Assembly: GCF_014654675.1 (NCBI RefSeq)
Contig: NZ_BNBC01000014.1
Coordinates: 123,030 to 187,029 of the forward strand
Length of the DNA stretch: 64,000 nt
Source of the DNA: Streptomyces spiralis
GTDB taxonomy: Bacteria; Actinomycetota; Actinomycetes; Streptomycetales; Streptomycetaceae
Direction: 5' to 3'
In this document: positions 31,462 through 40,658 of the stretch, one piece after another
Layout: each line of letters starts with the position of its first letter
Numbering within the stretch: the first letter of the stretch is position 1
Made by a program: the position numbers and the translations under genes
The notes under the pieces: model-generated
What the model was told of the DNA's origin: nothing
The model's database searches: none
What the model saw: only the letters and a program-made list of their open reading frames with translations

Positions 31462-33633
31462 TCAGCGGTTCCCGCGCGCCCGCAGCAGCAGCACGGCCAC
31501 GTCGTCGATCCGCTCCCGTACCACCGCCGACTGCTCCACCAGGACGTGGGCCAGCTGGCTCAGCGGCACGTCCCCGGCCGCGCCGAGCCGCTGTCCCAGC
31601 TCGGCGAGCGCGTCCTCGATGTCCGCCCCGGGTGTCTCGACGAGCCCGTCGGTGTAGAGGACGAGCACCGAGCCGGGGGCGAGGTCGACGCGTGTCGTCG
31701 GATACGTGGCGGCCGGGTCGATGCCCAGCAACGGGCCGCCGGCCAGGTCGAGCACGCGCACCCGTCCGTCCGGCCGTCTCAGCAGCGGCGGCGGGTGCCC
31801 CGCCCGGGACATCACCGCGGAGCCGTCGGCCGCGTCGAGCCGCAGGTACAGACAGCTCGCGAACAGCTCGACTCCCAGGTCCATCAGCAGCCCGTTGGTG
31901 CTCCGCATGACGTCCTGCGGCTCCTGCCCGACCGTCGTGTAGGCGCGTACGGCCGTACGCAGCTGTCCCATCAGGCCGGCGGCGGTCACGTTGTGCCCCT
32001 GCACGTCCCCGATCACGGCGGCGGCCGTCGGCCGGGCGGGCACCAGGTCGTAGAAGTCGCCGCCGATCTCCATGCCCTGGGTGGCCGGCAGATAGCGGGC
32101 CGCCGCGTCGAAACCCGGCAGCCGCGGCAGCGAGTGCGGCAGCAGCGCCTGCTGCAGACCGTGGGCCAGCCGGTGCTTGGCGTCGTAGAGCCGGGCGCGC
32201 TCCAGCGCCTGCGCGATCAGCCCGCCCAGGCTCGTCAGCACCGCCCGCTCCTCCGCGGGGAAGGGATGGGGGTCGGCGTAGGCCAGCACACAGGTGCCCA
32301 CCGGGCGCCCGGACGCGATGAGCGGCAGGTACGCCCAGGCGGCGAAGCCGTCCCGGATCGCCTGCCGGACCGGATACAGCCGCTCCAGCTGCTGCCGGGA
32401 GTCGAAGAACGCGGGCGCCCCGGTCGTCAGCACCCGTGTGCTCGGTGCCGGCGCGGACAGTGGAGTCCCGTGGAACTGCTCGATGGCCCGCGCGTCCCGG
32501 TAGCCGCGCTGCCCCAGCACGTGCAGCCGCCCCGACTGGGAACCGAGGATCATCAGGCCCTGACTGCCGACGGCCGGGACGATCTCGTCCGCGACCAGCT
32601 GCACCACGTCCTGCACGCCCACCGCCTCGGTCAGCGCCCCGGCCAGGCCCAGGACCTGCGAGATGGTCACCAGACTGGGTGGCGGGGAGGCTTCGCCGGG
32701 CGGGGGCGTGGCGCGGCCGAGCTCCGCCACCGCCCGGGCCCGGCTGATCCGGACGCTCAGCCCGGTGGTGTCGGGGTACATCCGGAACGACAGCCAGTCT
32801 CCGGGCGGGCGCAGCGCCACGAAGGACGTGACGTGCTGACTGAGCAGCGCGCCCCGGTAGCGGTCCTCGTACATCGGGTCGTTCAGCCACGGCACCGACG
32901 CCCACAGCCGGGTCCCGAGCAGCTCGCTGACGGGCAGGCCGAGCAGCTCGGCCGCGGCGGCGTTGGCGTACGACACCCGGCCGTGCAGATCGAGCGAGGC
33001 GAGTCCGTACGGCAGGCGGTGCACCATCCGGGCCGCCTCGACCGAGCCCAGCACCCCGGCCGACCCGCCCGCCGGCGGGACGGCGAGGAGATCCGGCTCC
33101 GGACGCAGCGTGCGGCGCTCGGCCGCCGCCCGCTCCAGACGCAGCGCCAGCCGGTCGCAGGCTCCGGTCAGATGCTCCCGCTCCCAGTCGCCCAGCACCG
33201 GAGGGTGCTCCGCGGGCCAGGTCACGAAGACGGCGCCGTACACGGCGGACGGGGTCGCCAGGGGCAGCGCGGCCAGTGCGAACGGGTAGGGCAGGACCAC
33301 GGCGATCCGCGGGAAGCAGCGGGCCATCTCCTCCTCCCCGCCGACCCAGACCAGCCCCCGCTCGCGCACCGCCTGGGCGACCGGCACCGGCGCGCTCAGC
33401 CCGACCCGCTCCCAGGGCGCGACGAACGCGCGGGGCATGCCCGCCATCACGGCCATCTCCAGCACCGGCTGGTCGGGCGCGAGCAGATACACGGCGCCGG
33501 AGTGCGCGTGGACCTCGTCCATCATGGCCGCCAGCGCCAGGGACAGCAGCGGTCGCCCGACCGCTCCGGTGTCGGTCGGCGGCGCCGGTCCGGACGGTCG
33601 GCCCTCGGCCACGCCGACCACCTCCTCGTACAC
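31462..33633 (-). CDS. GAF-PAS-GAF-PP2C (SpoIIE) protein phosphatase
   Basis: A 723-aa cytoplasmic phosphatase. A GAF-like sensor (~25-170), a PAS domain (~190-310, LPYGLASLDLHGRVSYANAAAAELLG) and a second GAF (~330-480) precede a SpoIIE/PP2C domain (~495-720). Metal-binding motifs GGDFYDLVPA and AVIGDVQGHN are intact. There is no C-terminal HATPase. It probably dephosphorylates an anti-sigma antagonist in response to a small molecule or redox signal. It starts at GTG 33633 and is head-to-head with a second SpoIIE phosphatase gene 129 bp away. Confidence 0.9.
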   Translation of the reverse strand: MYEEVVGVAEGRPSGPAPPTDTGAVGRPLLSLALAAMMDEVHAHSGAVYLLAPDQPVLEMAVMAGMPRAFVAPWERVGLSAPVPVAQAVRERGLVWVGGEEEMARCFPRIAVVLPYPFALAALPLATPSAVYGAVFVTWPAEHPPVLGDWEREHLTGACDRLALRLERAAAERRTLRPEPDLLAVPPAGGSAGVLGSVEAARMVHRLPYGLASLDLHGRVSYANAAAAELLGLPVSELLGTRLWASVPWLNDPMYEDRYRGALLSQHVTSFVALRPPGDWLSFRMYPDTTGLSVRISRARAVAELGRATPPPGEASPPPSLVTISQVLGLAGALTEAVGVQDVVQLVADEIVPAVGSQGLMILGSQSGRLHVLGQRGYRDARAIEQFHGTPLSAPAPSTRVLTTGAPAFFDSRQQLERLYPVRQAIRDGFAAWAYLPLIASGRPVGTCVLAYADPHPFPAEERAVLTSLGGLIAQALERARLYDAKHRLAHGLQQALLPHSLPRLPGFDAAARYLPATQGMEIGGDFYDLVPARPTAAAVIGDVQGHNVTAAGLMGQLRTAVRAYTTVGQEPQDVMRSTNGLLMDLGVELFASCLYLRLDAADGSAVMSRAGHPPPLLRRPDGRVRVLDLAGGPLLGIDPAATYPTTRVDLAPGSVLVLYTDGLVETPGADIEDALAELGQRLGAAGDVPLSQLAHVLVEQSAVVRERIDDVAVLLLRARGNR

Positions 33634-33762
33634 GCACGGCCGCGCGACGGGTCCCCCGGATCAAGGCTCCCTCGTGAACGCCCGGCGCGCACGGCGAGCG
33701 ATGCTCTCAGTGACTTCGCGGAACCGTCACAGGGGCTGCGCGACGGGCCGATACGCGCTGTA

Positions 33763-36213
33763 ATGGCCAACGTGGTCAGTGAGGGCGCTACGACACGCAG
33801 AACAAGGTCTCTGCGGGCCGAACTTGCCCTCAGGACGGTCGCCGCCACCACCGTCCCGGGCGACCGGCCGCGCCGCGTCCTGGAACAGGCCCTCGTCTTC
33901 ACCTCGGCCGCCTTCGCCGGCGTCTACACCCGCGCCGAGACCGGTGACGTGCTGTGCCTGTCGGAGTCCGTCGGCGTCCCGAGGACCCTGTACGGGCTGC
34001 GCGACGCCTACCCCCTGGCCGGGCGGTCCCCGATGGCCGACGCCCACCGCGCCGGGCGGGCCCTGTGGCTCGTGCCGGAGGAGGTCGCCGACTGCTCCGA
34101 CGCGCGGCGGATGCCCGAGTGCGACGCCTTCATGGCCGTGCTGCCGCTGCCCGGGAACGGGCGCGGCTGTCTGCTCGTGGTCACCGAGAGCCCCGGCGGT
34201 TTCGACAGCGAGGACCGGGAGTGCCTGGAGCTGGTCGCCGAGGCCGTCGCATGTCCCGCGCCCGACGAGGCCGCGCAGGGCGAGGAGCTGCCGCCCAACG
34301 CGTTCAGCCTCGCCATGGACACCGGCCGGGTCGAGGTCGGCGACGACCTCCTGGCCCTGTTCGGCATCGGCCGCGCCGACTTCGACGGCAGGGTCGAGAC
34401 CCTGCTCGCGCTGACCGTGCCGGAGGACCTGCCCGCGCTGATGTCCGTGGTGGAGGCCGACCACATGACCATCGGCGAACGCGAGCTGGAGTTCCGTGTC
34501 CTGCAGCCCGACGGGCCGCCCAGGTGGCTGCGGCTGCGCGGCCGGCTGCTGGCCGGCGGCGAGGGTCGGCCGGCCCGCCTGGTCGGCACCGTCGCCGACG
34601 CCTCCACCCTGCGCCCCGACGTCACCGACGTGGCCCGCGTCCAGCGCCTGGCCGCAGCCCTGGCGACCGCGGGCACCGTCCGGGACGTCAGCCAGGCCGT
34701 GGTCACCGCCCTGCGCAAGCCGCTGCGCGCCGACCGGATCGCGCTCGCCGAACTGGAGAACGACCGGCTCGTCGTCACCGTCCTCGACCCGCCCGAACCG
34801 GAGGCCTGGCCCGAACTGTGGCGCCTGGAGTGGCGCACCGAGTGGCCGGACGCGCCGGTACGGGCCATGCCCACCCTGGCCGCCGCCCTCAACGAGGGCC
34901 GCGCCCATATCTGGCCCGCGGGAACCGCGCTGGAGCCCGCCCTCGCCGACGTCGGCCCCGGCGGCCTCGCGGTGCTGCCGCTGCCCGCCGCCGGCCGGAT
35001 GGCCGGCGCCTGCCTGATCGGCTGGGACGAACCGCACGACTTCGGCCCCGACGAACGCGCCCTGCTCACCGCCTCGGCCGGCCTCGCCGGCCAGGCCCTG
35101 ATGCGCGCCCACGCCTTCGACGCCGAGCACGAGCTCGTCGGCATGCTCCAGCGGACCCTGCTGCCCCGCCGGCTGCCGAAACTGCCCGGCGCGGAGGCGG
35201 TGGCCCGCTATCTGCCCGCGACGGCCGGCCTGGAGCTCGGCGGCGACTGGTACGACGTGATCCCGCTGCCCGACAACCACGTCGCCCTCGTCATCGGCGA
35301 CGTCCAGGGCCACAGCGCGGGCGCGGCCACTCTCATGGGGCAGATGCGTACCGCGCTGCGCGCCTACGCCGCCGAGGGCCACCCCCCGGACGTCGTCGTC
35401 TCCCACGCCAACCGGCTCCTGCTGGACATGGAGACCGACCTGTTCGCCACCTGCGCCTACGTCGACGTGGACATGGAGGGCGGCACGGCCTGGTGCGTAC
35501 GCGCCGGACATCTGCCCCCTGTGCTGCGGTACCCGGACGGCAGCGTGGAGATCGCGGAGGTGGAGGGCGGCCCGCCGCTCGGAGTGCTCGCCCAGGCCGA
35601 CTTCCCGATGAACCCCCTGCGGCTCCAGCCCGGCACGGTGCTCGCCCTGACCACGGACGGCCTCGTGGAGTCACCGACCTCCGACATCGACCAGGGCATG
35701 GCCTGCTTGGCCGACCGGCTGGCCGCCGCCGACCCCGGCCACCTCGGACTGGTCGCCGACGGCCTGCTCACCGACGCCGGGCGCAACGACGACATCGCGC
35801 TGCTGCTGATGCGCTACGAGGGGCTGGCCGTGCGCCCGCTCCGGGAGACCTGGACGGTGTGGCGGGTGCCCGAGGCGGTCAGCCACGCGCGCCGCTTCAC
35901 CCGGCGCACCCTGCGCGCCTGGGAGGTGACCGCCGACGCCGACGCCGCCCTCCTCGTCGTCTCCGAACTGGTCACCAACGCCCTCGTGCACACCGACGGC
36001 CAGGTACGCCTGGACCTCACCCTCGTCAACGACCGGCTGCGCATCGCGGTCGCCGACACCTCGCCGCGTACGCCCGTCAAGCCGACCCGCATCGGCTGGG
36101 AGGCCACCGGCGGCCGGGGCATCCTCCTCGTCGAGGCCGTGTCGGCCGCCTGGGGCACCCTGCCGGTCAGCGGCGGCAAGCAGGTGTGGAGCGAGCTGGT
36201 CCTGGGGGAGTGA
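33763..36213 (+). CDS. GAF-PAS-GAF-PP2C phosphatase with C-terminal anti-sigma-type ATPase domain
   Basis: An 816-aa protein. A GAF-like domain (~25-165), a PAS domain (~180-285), a GAF (~300-445), a SpoIIE phosphatase domain (~455-680, GGDWYDVIPLPD, VIGDVQGHS) and a HATPase (~690-815, VVSELVTNALVHTDG, GGRGILLVEAVS). Phosphatase and kinase-like domains in one chain suggest a self-contained partner-switching module. The phosphatase part is clearly paralogous to the divergent neighbour (shared RYLPAT, GDVQGH, LMGQ(L/M)RTA segments). ATG 33763 lacks a strong Shine-Dalgarno and may be leaderless. Confidence 0.9.
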   Translation: MANVVSEGATTRRTRSLRAELALRTVAATTVPGDRPRRVLEQALVFTSAAFAGVYTRAETGDVLCLSESVGVPRTLYGLRDAYPLAGRSPMADAHRAGRALWLVPEEVADCSDARRMPECDAFMAVLPLPGNGRGCLLVVTESPGGFDSEDRECLELVAEAVACPAPDEAAQGEELPPNAFSLAMDTGRVEVGDDLLALFGIGRADFDGRVETLLALTVPEDLPALMSVVEADHMTIGERELEFRVLQPDGPPRWLRLRGRLLAGGEGRPARLVGTVADASTLRPDVTDVARVQRLAAALATAGTVRDVSQAVVTALRKPLRADRIALAELENDRLVVTVLDPPEPEAWPELWRLEWRTEWPDAPVRAMPTLAAALNEGRAHIWPAGTALEPALADVGPGGLAVLPLPAAGRMAGACLIGWDEPHDFGPDERALLTASAGLAGQALMRAHAFDAEHELVGMLQRTLLPRRLPKLPGAEAVARYLPATAGLELGGDWYDVIPLPDNHVALVIGDVQGHSAGAATLMGQMRTALRAYAAEGHPPDVVVSHANRLLLDMETDLFATCAYVDVDMEGGTAWCVRAGHLPPVLRYPDGSVEIAEVEGGPPLGVLAQADFPMNPLRLQPGTVLALTTDGLVESPTSDIDQGMACLADRLAAADPGHLGLVADGLLTDAGRNDDIALLLMRYEGLAVRPLRETWTVWRVPEAVSHARRFTRRTLRAWEVTADADAALLVVSELVTNALVHTDGQVRLDLTLVNDRLRIAVADTSPRTPVKPTRIGWEATGGRGILLVEAVSAAWGTLPVSGGKQVWSELVLGE

Positions 36214-36362
36214 CCGGGACCCGCGGCCGCCGACCGCGACCGGAACCGGGCGTTGCCGGTGACGGCGGGCGGGCCGCACGGACCGCCACACGGGTGTGCC
36301 GCACCCGGACCACGGCAGGTCTGAGCAGCCGTGCGGCCCTGCCCTGTCTAGGGTCCTGGGCT

Positions 36363-36662
36363 GTGTCACACACCTTCGAAGAGCTTGTCGCGAAGCAGCG
36401 CGCGGCCGACGAGGCGCACACCCGGGTCGAGCAACTGCGGCAGAACTACGGGCCGCCCGCGCAGGAGCGGTGGACCGGGCTGCAGAGCGAGACGTACGAG
36501 ACGGCCTGGCGCGCCTGGCGCGACCTCGCGCGCGATCTGCAGGCCGCCCTGAACGAGTACGCGAGCGACGAGGGAAGGCCCCGCACCGAGGTGGAGGCCG
36601 ACGTGGAGCGGGCCGCGCGGCCGGCCGGGGAAGACGACGGCACCGGGCCGCGGGAGCCGTGA
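36363..36662 (+). CDS. Hypothetical helical cytoplasmic protein
   Basis: A 99-aa charged, predicted all-helical protein (VSHTFEELVAKQRAADEAHT, then RVEQLRQNYGPPAQERWTGL). There is no signal peptide or membrane span. The start is GTG 36363; codon bias supports coding. It lies 149 bp after the SpoIIE phosphatase on the same strand. I do not recognise a characterised family. The heptad-like spacing of hydrophobic residues suggests a small coiled coil. Confidence 0.7.
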   Translation: MSHTFEELVAKQRAADEAHTRVEQLRQNYGPPAQERWTGLQSETYETAWRAWRDLARDLQAALNEYASDEGRPRTEVEADVERAARPAGEDDGTGPREP

Positions 36663-36713
36663 TCCGGCCCGGCCGCCAGGTATCCGCAGGCCGGGGCCGG
36701 GTACCCGGTCGGC

Positions 36714-37082
36714 ATGGACACCACTGGGTATGAAACAGCCGCGGCGGGCTCGGGCTTCGGGGTCGCCGCCTTCGTCGTCGGCGGTCTGGTCCTCGTCGGC
36801 GTGCTGATCTGGGCCGTCCGGTTCGGGATCAAGGTGATGCGGAGCGAATCGAGGACCCCCCGTGGCGGCGAACACCCGACCCTTCCGGAGTCCGGGCCCG
36901 TCCACGAGACCCGGCAGCGGCGCGAACCGGACGAGGTTCCGCGCGCCGAGGAGACCGGTCGCCGCCTCACCCCGCACGAACTCGGTTCGTCCGGCAGCAG
37001 GCGCAGCGGGGACCAGAGCCGCCCGCGCTGGAACGCGGGATCCAGCGGCTCCTTCGGCGGCGGGGGCCCGGGCGCCACATGA
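36714..37082 (+). CDS. DUF6479-like small membrane protein
   Basis: A 122-aa protein with one membrane span near residues 17-40 (VAAFVVGGLVLVGVLIWAVRFG) and a hydrophilic C-terminal tail rich in Arg, Glu, Gly and Ser. This matches the small actinobacterial DUF6479 type, which is annotated by family only. The N-terminus is outside and the tail probably inside (positive-inside residues RFGIKVMRSESR). Function unknown. Confidence 0.75.
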   Translation: MDTTGYETAAAGSGFGVAAFVVGGLVLVGVLIWAVRFGIKVMRSESRTPRGGEHPTLPESGPVHETRQRREPDEVPRAEETGRRLTPHELGSSGSRRSGDQSRPRWNAGSSGSFGGGGPGAT

Positions 37083-37219
37083 GCGGCGGGTTTGCCCCGG
37101 ACATGCCCGGGGACCCGAAAACCCCAGGCCCGCGGGGTTCCGGTTCCCCACCGGACCACCGGGCGGGACTGGAACGGACCGGACAGGACAGGACCGGACG
37201 CAGAAGGAAGATGAGCGTC

Positions 37220-37399
37220 GTGACCGCGCACACCACGGACAAACCGGTGACCCACCGTCCCGAGGAGACGGGTTGGGCGGAGACCCACCGAAGGCGGGAG
37301 AACGGCGTGCGCACCTGCCTGCCGGCGGTCGACGACCGGGGCGGCTCGCGGTCGGACCACGGCGGTGCCGACTGGAACATCGTGCGGGGTGAGGACTGA
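37220..37399 (+). CDS. Possible small hypothetical protein
   Basis: A 59-codon frame (VTAHTTDKPVTHRPEETGWA) starting at GTG 37220, 9 nt after AAGGAAG. ATG 37211 is in the same frame but too close to the Shine-Dalgarno. It is hydrophilic, with a single Cys, and ends SDHGGADWNIVRGED. A related short sequence (GTG CGG GGC GAG GAC) is repeated after the stop. Coding is plausible but not certain. Confidence 0.4.
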   Translation: MTAHTTDKPVTHRPEETGWAETHRRRENGVRTCLPAVDDRGGSRSDHGGADWNIVRGED

Positions 37400-37492
37400 C
37401 CGGCGAGACACCCCCTGAGGGGACCGACCGACGTCGTGCGGGGCGAGGACCGACCCGTCCGCCCTTGTCCTCGCCCCGCGCCGCCGTCCTGG

Positions 37493-38077
37493 TCAGCCGT
37501 GGGTCTTGGCCAGCAGCTCCAGGATCTCGGCGGTGGTGCCCGTCTCGCCCAGACGCGGGAAGATCCGCGTCAGGCTGTTGCTGTGGGCCTCCGCGTCCAT
37601 GTCGCTCATGGCGTCGGTGGCCAGCGTGACGTGGTAGCCGTGCTCGTGGGCGGCGCGTGCGGTGGACTCCACGCCGATGCTGGTCGCGATGCCGGTCAGC
37701 ACGATCTGCGTCACCCCTCGGCGACGCAGCTGCACATCGAGGTCGGTGCCGTGGAAGGCACCCCAGTTGTGCTTGGTGACGGCGATGTCGCCGGAGTGGC
37801 CCGCCAGTTCGGGCACGATCACGTCCCAGCCCTCGGGGCGGGCCCGGCCGGAGCCCGCCGCCTCGGTGCGGCCGGGCGGAACGTCCCCGAGGTCGGGGGA
37901 GAAGGAGACCCGCACCAGTACGACGGGCAGGTCGCGGGCGCGGAAGGCGTCGGCGAGCTCCACGGAGCGCGCGACGACGTCGGCACCGGAGTGGGGAGCG
38001 GTCGGCGCGGCGGCGATGCCGGCCTGCAGGTCGATCACGACGAGGGCCGTACGCGGGTCGAGGGCGGTGACTGCCAT
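37493..38077 (-). CDS. Isochorismatase-like hydrolase lacking the nucleophilic cysteine
   Basis: A 194-aa alpha/beta protein of the cysteine-hydrolase superfamily. Asp in ALVVIDLQAGI and Lys in VTKHNWGAFHGTDLD are present. At the position of the usual nucleophile in GxxTxxC, the sequence is GIATSIGVESTARAA with Gly. This IGVEST variant occurs in isochorismatase-type members, which use Asp chemistry rather than Cys, so nicotinamidase activity is unlikely. It lies 7 bp after the MFS gene in a MarR-controlled operon, which suggests a role in processing or resisting the exported compound. Confidence 0.88.
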   Translation of the reverse strand: MAVTALDPRTALVVIDLQAGIAAAPTAPHSGADVVARSVELADAFRARDLPVVLVRVSFSPDLGDVPPGRTEAAGSGRARPEGWDVIVPELAGHSGDIAVTKHNWGAFHGTDLDVQLRRRGVTQIVLTGIATSIGVESTARAAHEHGYHVTLATDAMSDMDAEAHSNSLTRIFPRLGETGTTAEILELLAKTHG

Positions 38078-38084
38078 GGGGGTT

Positions 38085-39563
38085 TCAGGCCTTTCGGGTC
38101 TTGCCGGGGGTTTCGGAGTTGCCAGGGGTTTCGGTTGTGCCCGGGGTCTCGGTCCCGCGGCGGACGAGACGGGCGAATGATCGGGCGGGCAGGGCGCTCG
38201 CCAGCAGCAGCGCCGATCCGACGATCATGAACAGGGCCAGGCCGTGCAGCCCGGCCGTGTCGGCGCGGTGCGGGAAGAATCCCGCGGTGGCCGCGGAGGC
38301 GGCCAGCGCGCCGAGGTACATGAAGGTGCGCAGCAGCCCGGCGGCCGAGGCGATCCGCGCCGGATCGGCCTGCCGGTAGAGCGCGTTCTGGTTGGCGAGG
38401 CCGATCAGCCCCTGCGGGACGCCCATCACGACTCCCGCCGCGAGCAGCAGCCACACCGGGCTGCCGGAGCCGACCAGCAGCAGGACGGCACAGGCGACGA
38501 CCTGGACGGCGGCCCCGACGACGAGCTTCGCCCGTACGGCCTCGCGGCGCCCGGTCAGACCGGAGACGGTGAGCGCGGCGGCCGACAGCGGAAGGAGCAC
38601 CAGTCCGGCCGTGGAGGCGCCGAGTCCGCGGCCCTCCTCCAGCCACTGCGTGTAGCCGTACATGAAGGCGTAGGAGGTGGTGTAGCCGAGCAGCTGGCGC
38701 CCATACGTGGCCAGCAGCGGCACATTGCCGCCCAGCACCCGCAGGTCGACGAAGGGCCGCGCGACCCGCAGCTCCCGCACCGCGAAGGCGGCGCCCGCGG
38801 CGGCGGCGAGCAGCGGCAGGTACCAGTGGTCCGTCCGCGGCTCCATCAGGAACAGCATCAGCGCCACGAGCATGCCCGCGAACAGGACCATGCCGGGCAG
38901 ATCCACGTCCCGGCGGGCGGTCGCGGTGCGCCGCTCCCTCGGGAGCCGCAGCGTGCCGAGGACCAGACAGGCCGCGGACAGCGGCACGTTGACCGTGAAC
39001 ACGGCGCGCCAGCCGCCTGCGCCGATCAGCAGGCCGCCGAGTGCCGGACCCACCACGGCCACCGTCTGGTTGGCGACCGCCAGTGCCGTCAGTACGCCAG
39101 TCGGGCTGTCCTGTCCCGTCCGCTCGGCCTCGCGCCGGGTGAGCTGCATGGCCGCCGGGTACGCCGCCGAGGTCCCGAACCCCAGCAGCACCCGTGCGCC
39201 GATGAGTGCGCCCAGCGTCGGGGCGAGGGCGCCCAGCAGGCCCGCCGCTCCCACCAGGGCCGTACCGATGAGATAGAGCCGGCGGGGCCCGTACATGTCG
39301 ACGAGCCGCCCGATGACGGGCTGGCCCACGGCGGTCGCCAGGTAGAGCGCCGAGACCAGCCAGACCGTCCGGGCCGGCGGTGCCCCGAAGGCGGTGCCGA
39401 TCGGAACGAGGGCCACCGCGATCATCGAGGAGTTGATCGGATTGAGGACCGACCCCAGGATCATCGGGGCGATCAGGCGACGGTCGAAGGACCCGGGGGG
39501 CGGGGGCGCCGTGCCCCTGGAGCGCGCGCGGCGGCCGATGGTGCGGGCGGGACTGCTTCTCAC
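38085..39563 (-). CDS. MFS drug-type efflux transporter
   Basis: A 492-aa major facilitator protein with 12-14 membrane helices. The motif-A-like GRLVDMYGPRRLYLIG follows helix 2, with an antiporter-type glycine/proline-rich segment in helix 5 (VAVVGPALGGLLIG). The C-terminus carries a repetitive TPGTTETPGNSETPG tail. GTG 39563 overlaps the MarR stop by 4 bp (GTGA), so it is translationally coupled to its presumed regulator. It probably exports a toxic organic compound that MarR senses. Confidence 0.9.
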   Translation of the reverse strand: MRSSPARTIGRRARSRGTAPPPPGSFDRRLIAPMILGSVLNPINSSMIAVALVPIGTAFGAPPARTVWLVSALYLATAVGQPVIGRLVDMYGPRRLYLIGTALVGAAGLLGALAPTLGALIGARVLLGFGTSAAYPAAMQLTRREAERTGQDSPTGVLTALAVANQTVAVVGPALGGLLIGAGGWRAVFTVNVPLSAACLVLGTLRLPRERRTATARRDVDLPGMVLFAGMLVALMLFLMEPRTDHWYLPLLAAAAGAAFAVRELRVARPFVDLRVLGGNVPLLATYGRQLLGYTTSYAFMYGYTQWLEEGRGLGASTAGLVLLPLSAAALTVSGLTGRREAVRAKLVVGAAVQVVACAVLLLVGSGSPVWLLLAAGVVMGVPQGLIGLANQNALYRQADPARIASAAGLLRTFMYLGALAASAATAGFFPHRADTAGLHGLALFMIVGSALLLASALPARSFARLVRRGTETPGTTETPGNSETPGKTRKA

Positions 39564-40021
39564 GGCTGCGTCAGCCGTTCCAGCAGCGTCAGCGCCTCGA
39601 CGATCGTCTGCCGCTCGTCCTCGGTGTACCGGTCCTCCAGGGCCCGGGCCAGCCACTCCGCGCGGACCTGCCGGTTGCCCTCGATGCGCTCGCGGCCGCT
39701 GTCGGTGAGGGTGACGAGCTGCCGCCTGCCGTCGTCGGGGTCGGGGCTGCGCCGGATGAGTCCGTGCTGCTCGAGGCCGGCGAGGGTGGCGGCCATCGAC
39801 TGCGGCCGGACCCCCTCGGCTGCGGCCAGGGCGCTGGCCGTGGCGGCCCCGTGCTTGCCGACCAGGGTGAGCGCCGACACCTGGGAGGGCGTGAGGTCAT
39901 CGTCCTGCGGCACCTTGCGGATCCGGCGCCGCAGCCGGCTGAACACCACCCACAGGTCGCGCGCGGCCCGGGCGGCGGACACGGAGACGCCTTCGGGAGT
40001 CTCGGGGGTCTGGTGATCCAT
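39560..40021 (-). CDS. MarR-family transcriptional regulator
   Basis: A 153-aa winged-helix regulator (LTPSQVSALTLVGKHGAATA; GLIRRSPDPDDGRRQLVTLT, the MarR wing with DxRxxxxxLT). It is first in a three-gene operon with the MFS exporter and the isochorismatase-like hydrolase. A palindromic site just upstream of its ATG is the likely autoregulatory operator. The ligand is unknown. Confidence 0.94.
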   Translation of the reverse strand: MDHQTPETPEGVSVSAARAARDLWVVFSRLRRRIRKVPQDDDLTPSQVSALTLVGKHGAATASALAAAEGVRPQSMAATLAGLEQHGLIRRSPDPDDGRRQLVTLTDSGRERIEGNRQVRAEWLARALEDRYTEDERQTIVEALTLLERLTQP

Positions 40022-40046
40022 ACCGTCACCGTAGAACCATCAGGTG

Positions 40047-40074
40047 AAACTGTCCAGCCTGGACTGAACAGTTT
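40047..40074 (-). promoter_or_regulatory. Palindromic MarR operator candidate
   Basis: The outer arms are AAACTGT (40047-40053) and ACAGTTT (40068-40074). An inner palindrome TCCAG-C-CTGGA spans 40053-40063. It lies 26 bp upstream of the MarR start, where the promoter is expected. Confidence 0.65.
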
Positions 40075-40157
40075 TGCCTGGATACCTCGCCCGGGGGCCT
40101 GGAGGTCTCCGCGGGATCCGGGACGCGTCACCGGTGGTGCCGCACTACGCTGAGCGC

Positions 40158-40658
40158 GTGCGCCTGCTCCTGACGTCCGACACCCATCTCCCCAAGCGGG
40201 CCAAGGAGCTGCCCGCGCCGCTCCTCGCCGAGCTCCCGCGGGCCGACGTCGTCCTGCACGCCGGGGACTGGGTCGACACCGCCACGCTGGACCTGCTGGA
40301 GAGCCGCAGCCGCCGGCTGATCGGCGTGTACGGCAACAACGACGGCCCCGAGCTGCGCGCCCGCCTGCCGGAGGTGGCCCACGCCGAGCTGGGCGGGCTG
40401 CGGTTCGGCGTCGTCCACGAGACCGGGCCGGCCGAGGGTCGCGAGACCCGCTGTGCCGCCCGCTTCCCCGAGCTGGACGTGCTGGTCTTCGGCCACAGTC
40501 ACATTCCCTGGGACACCACCGCGCCCTCGGGGCTGCGGCTGCTCAACCCGGGTTCGCCGACCGACCGCCGTCGCCAGCCGCACTGCACCTATATGACGGC
40601 AGAGGTCGCCGACGGCCGCCTGACCGGGGTGGAGCTGCACCGGCTGCCGCGCCGGTAA
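40158..40658 (+). CDS. YfcE/MJ0936-type metallophosphoesterase
   Basis: A 166-aa calcineurin-like phosphodiesterase. All dinuclear metal motifs are present: SDTHLP (D-x-H), HAGDWVD (GD), VYGNNDG (GNxD), VVHETG, and FGHSHIP (GHxH). The size and motifs match small YfcE-like phosphodiesterases of unknown natural substrate. The start is GTG 40158 (VRLLLTSDTH), the usual beginning of this family. It ends before a strong hairpin. Confidence 0.9.
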   Translation: MRLLLTSDTHLPKRAKELPAPLLAELPRADVVLHAGDWVDTATLDLLESRSRRLIGVYGNNDGPELRARLPEVAHAELGGLRFGVVHETGPAEGRETRCAARFPELDVLVFGHSHIPWDTTAPSGLRLLNPGSPTDRRRQPHCTYMTAEVADGRLTGVELHRLPRR

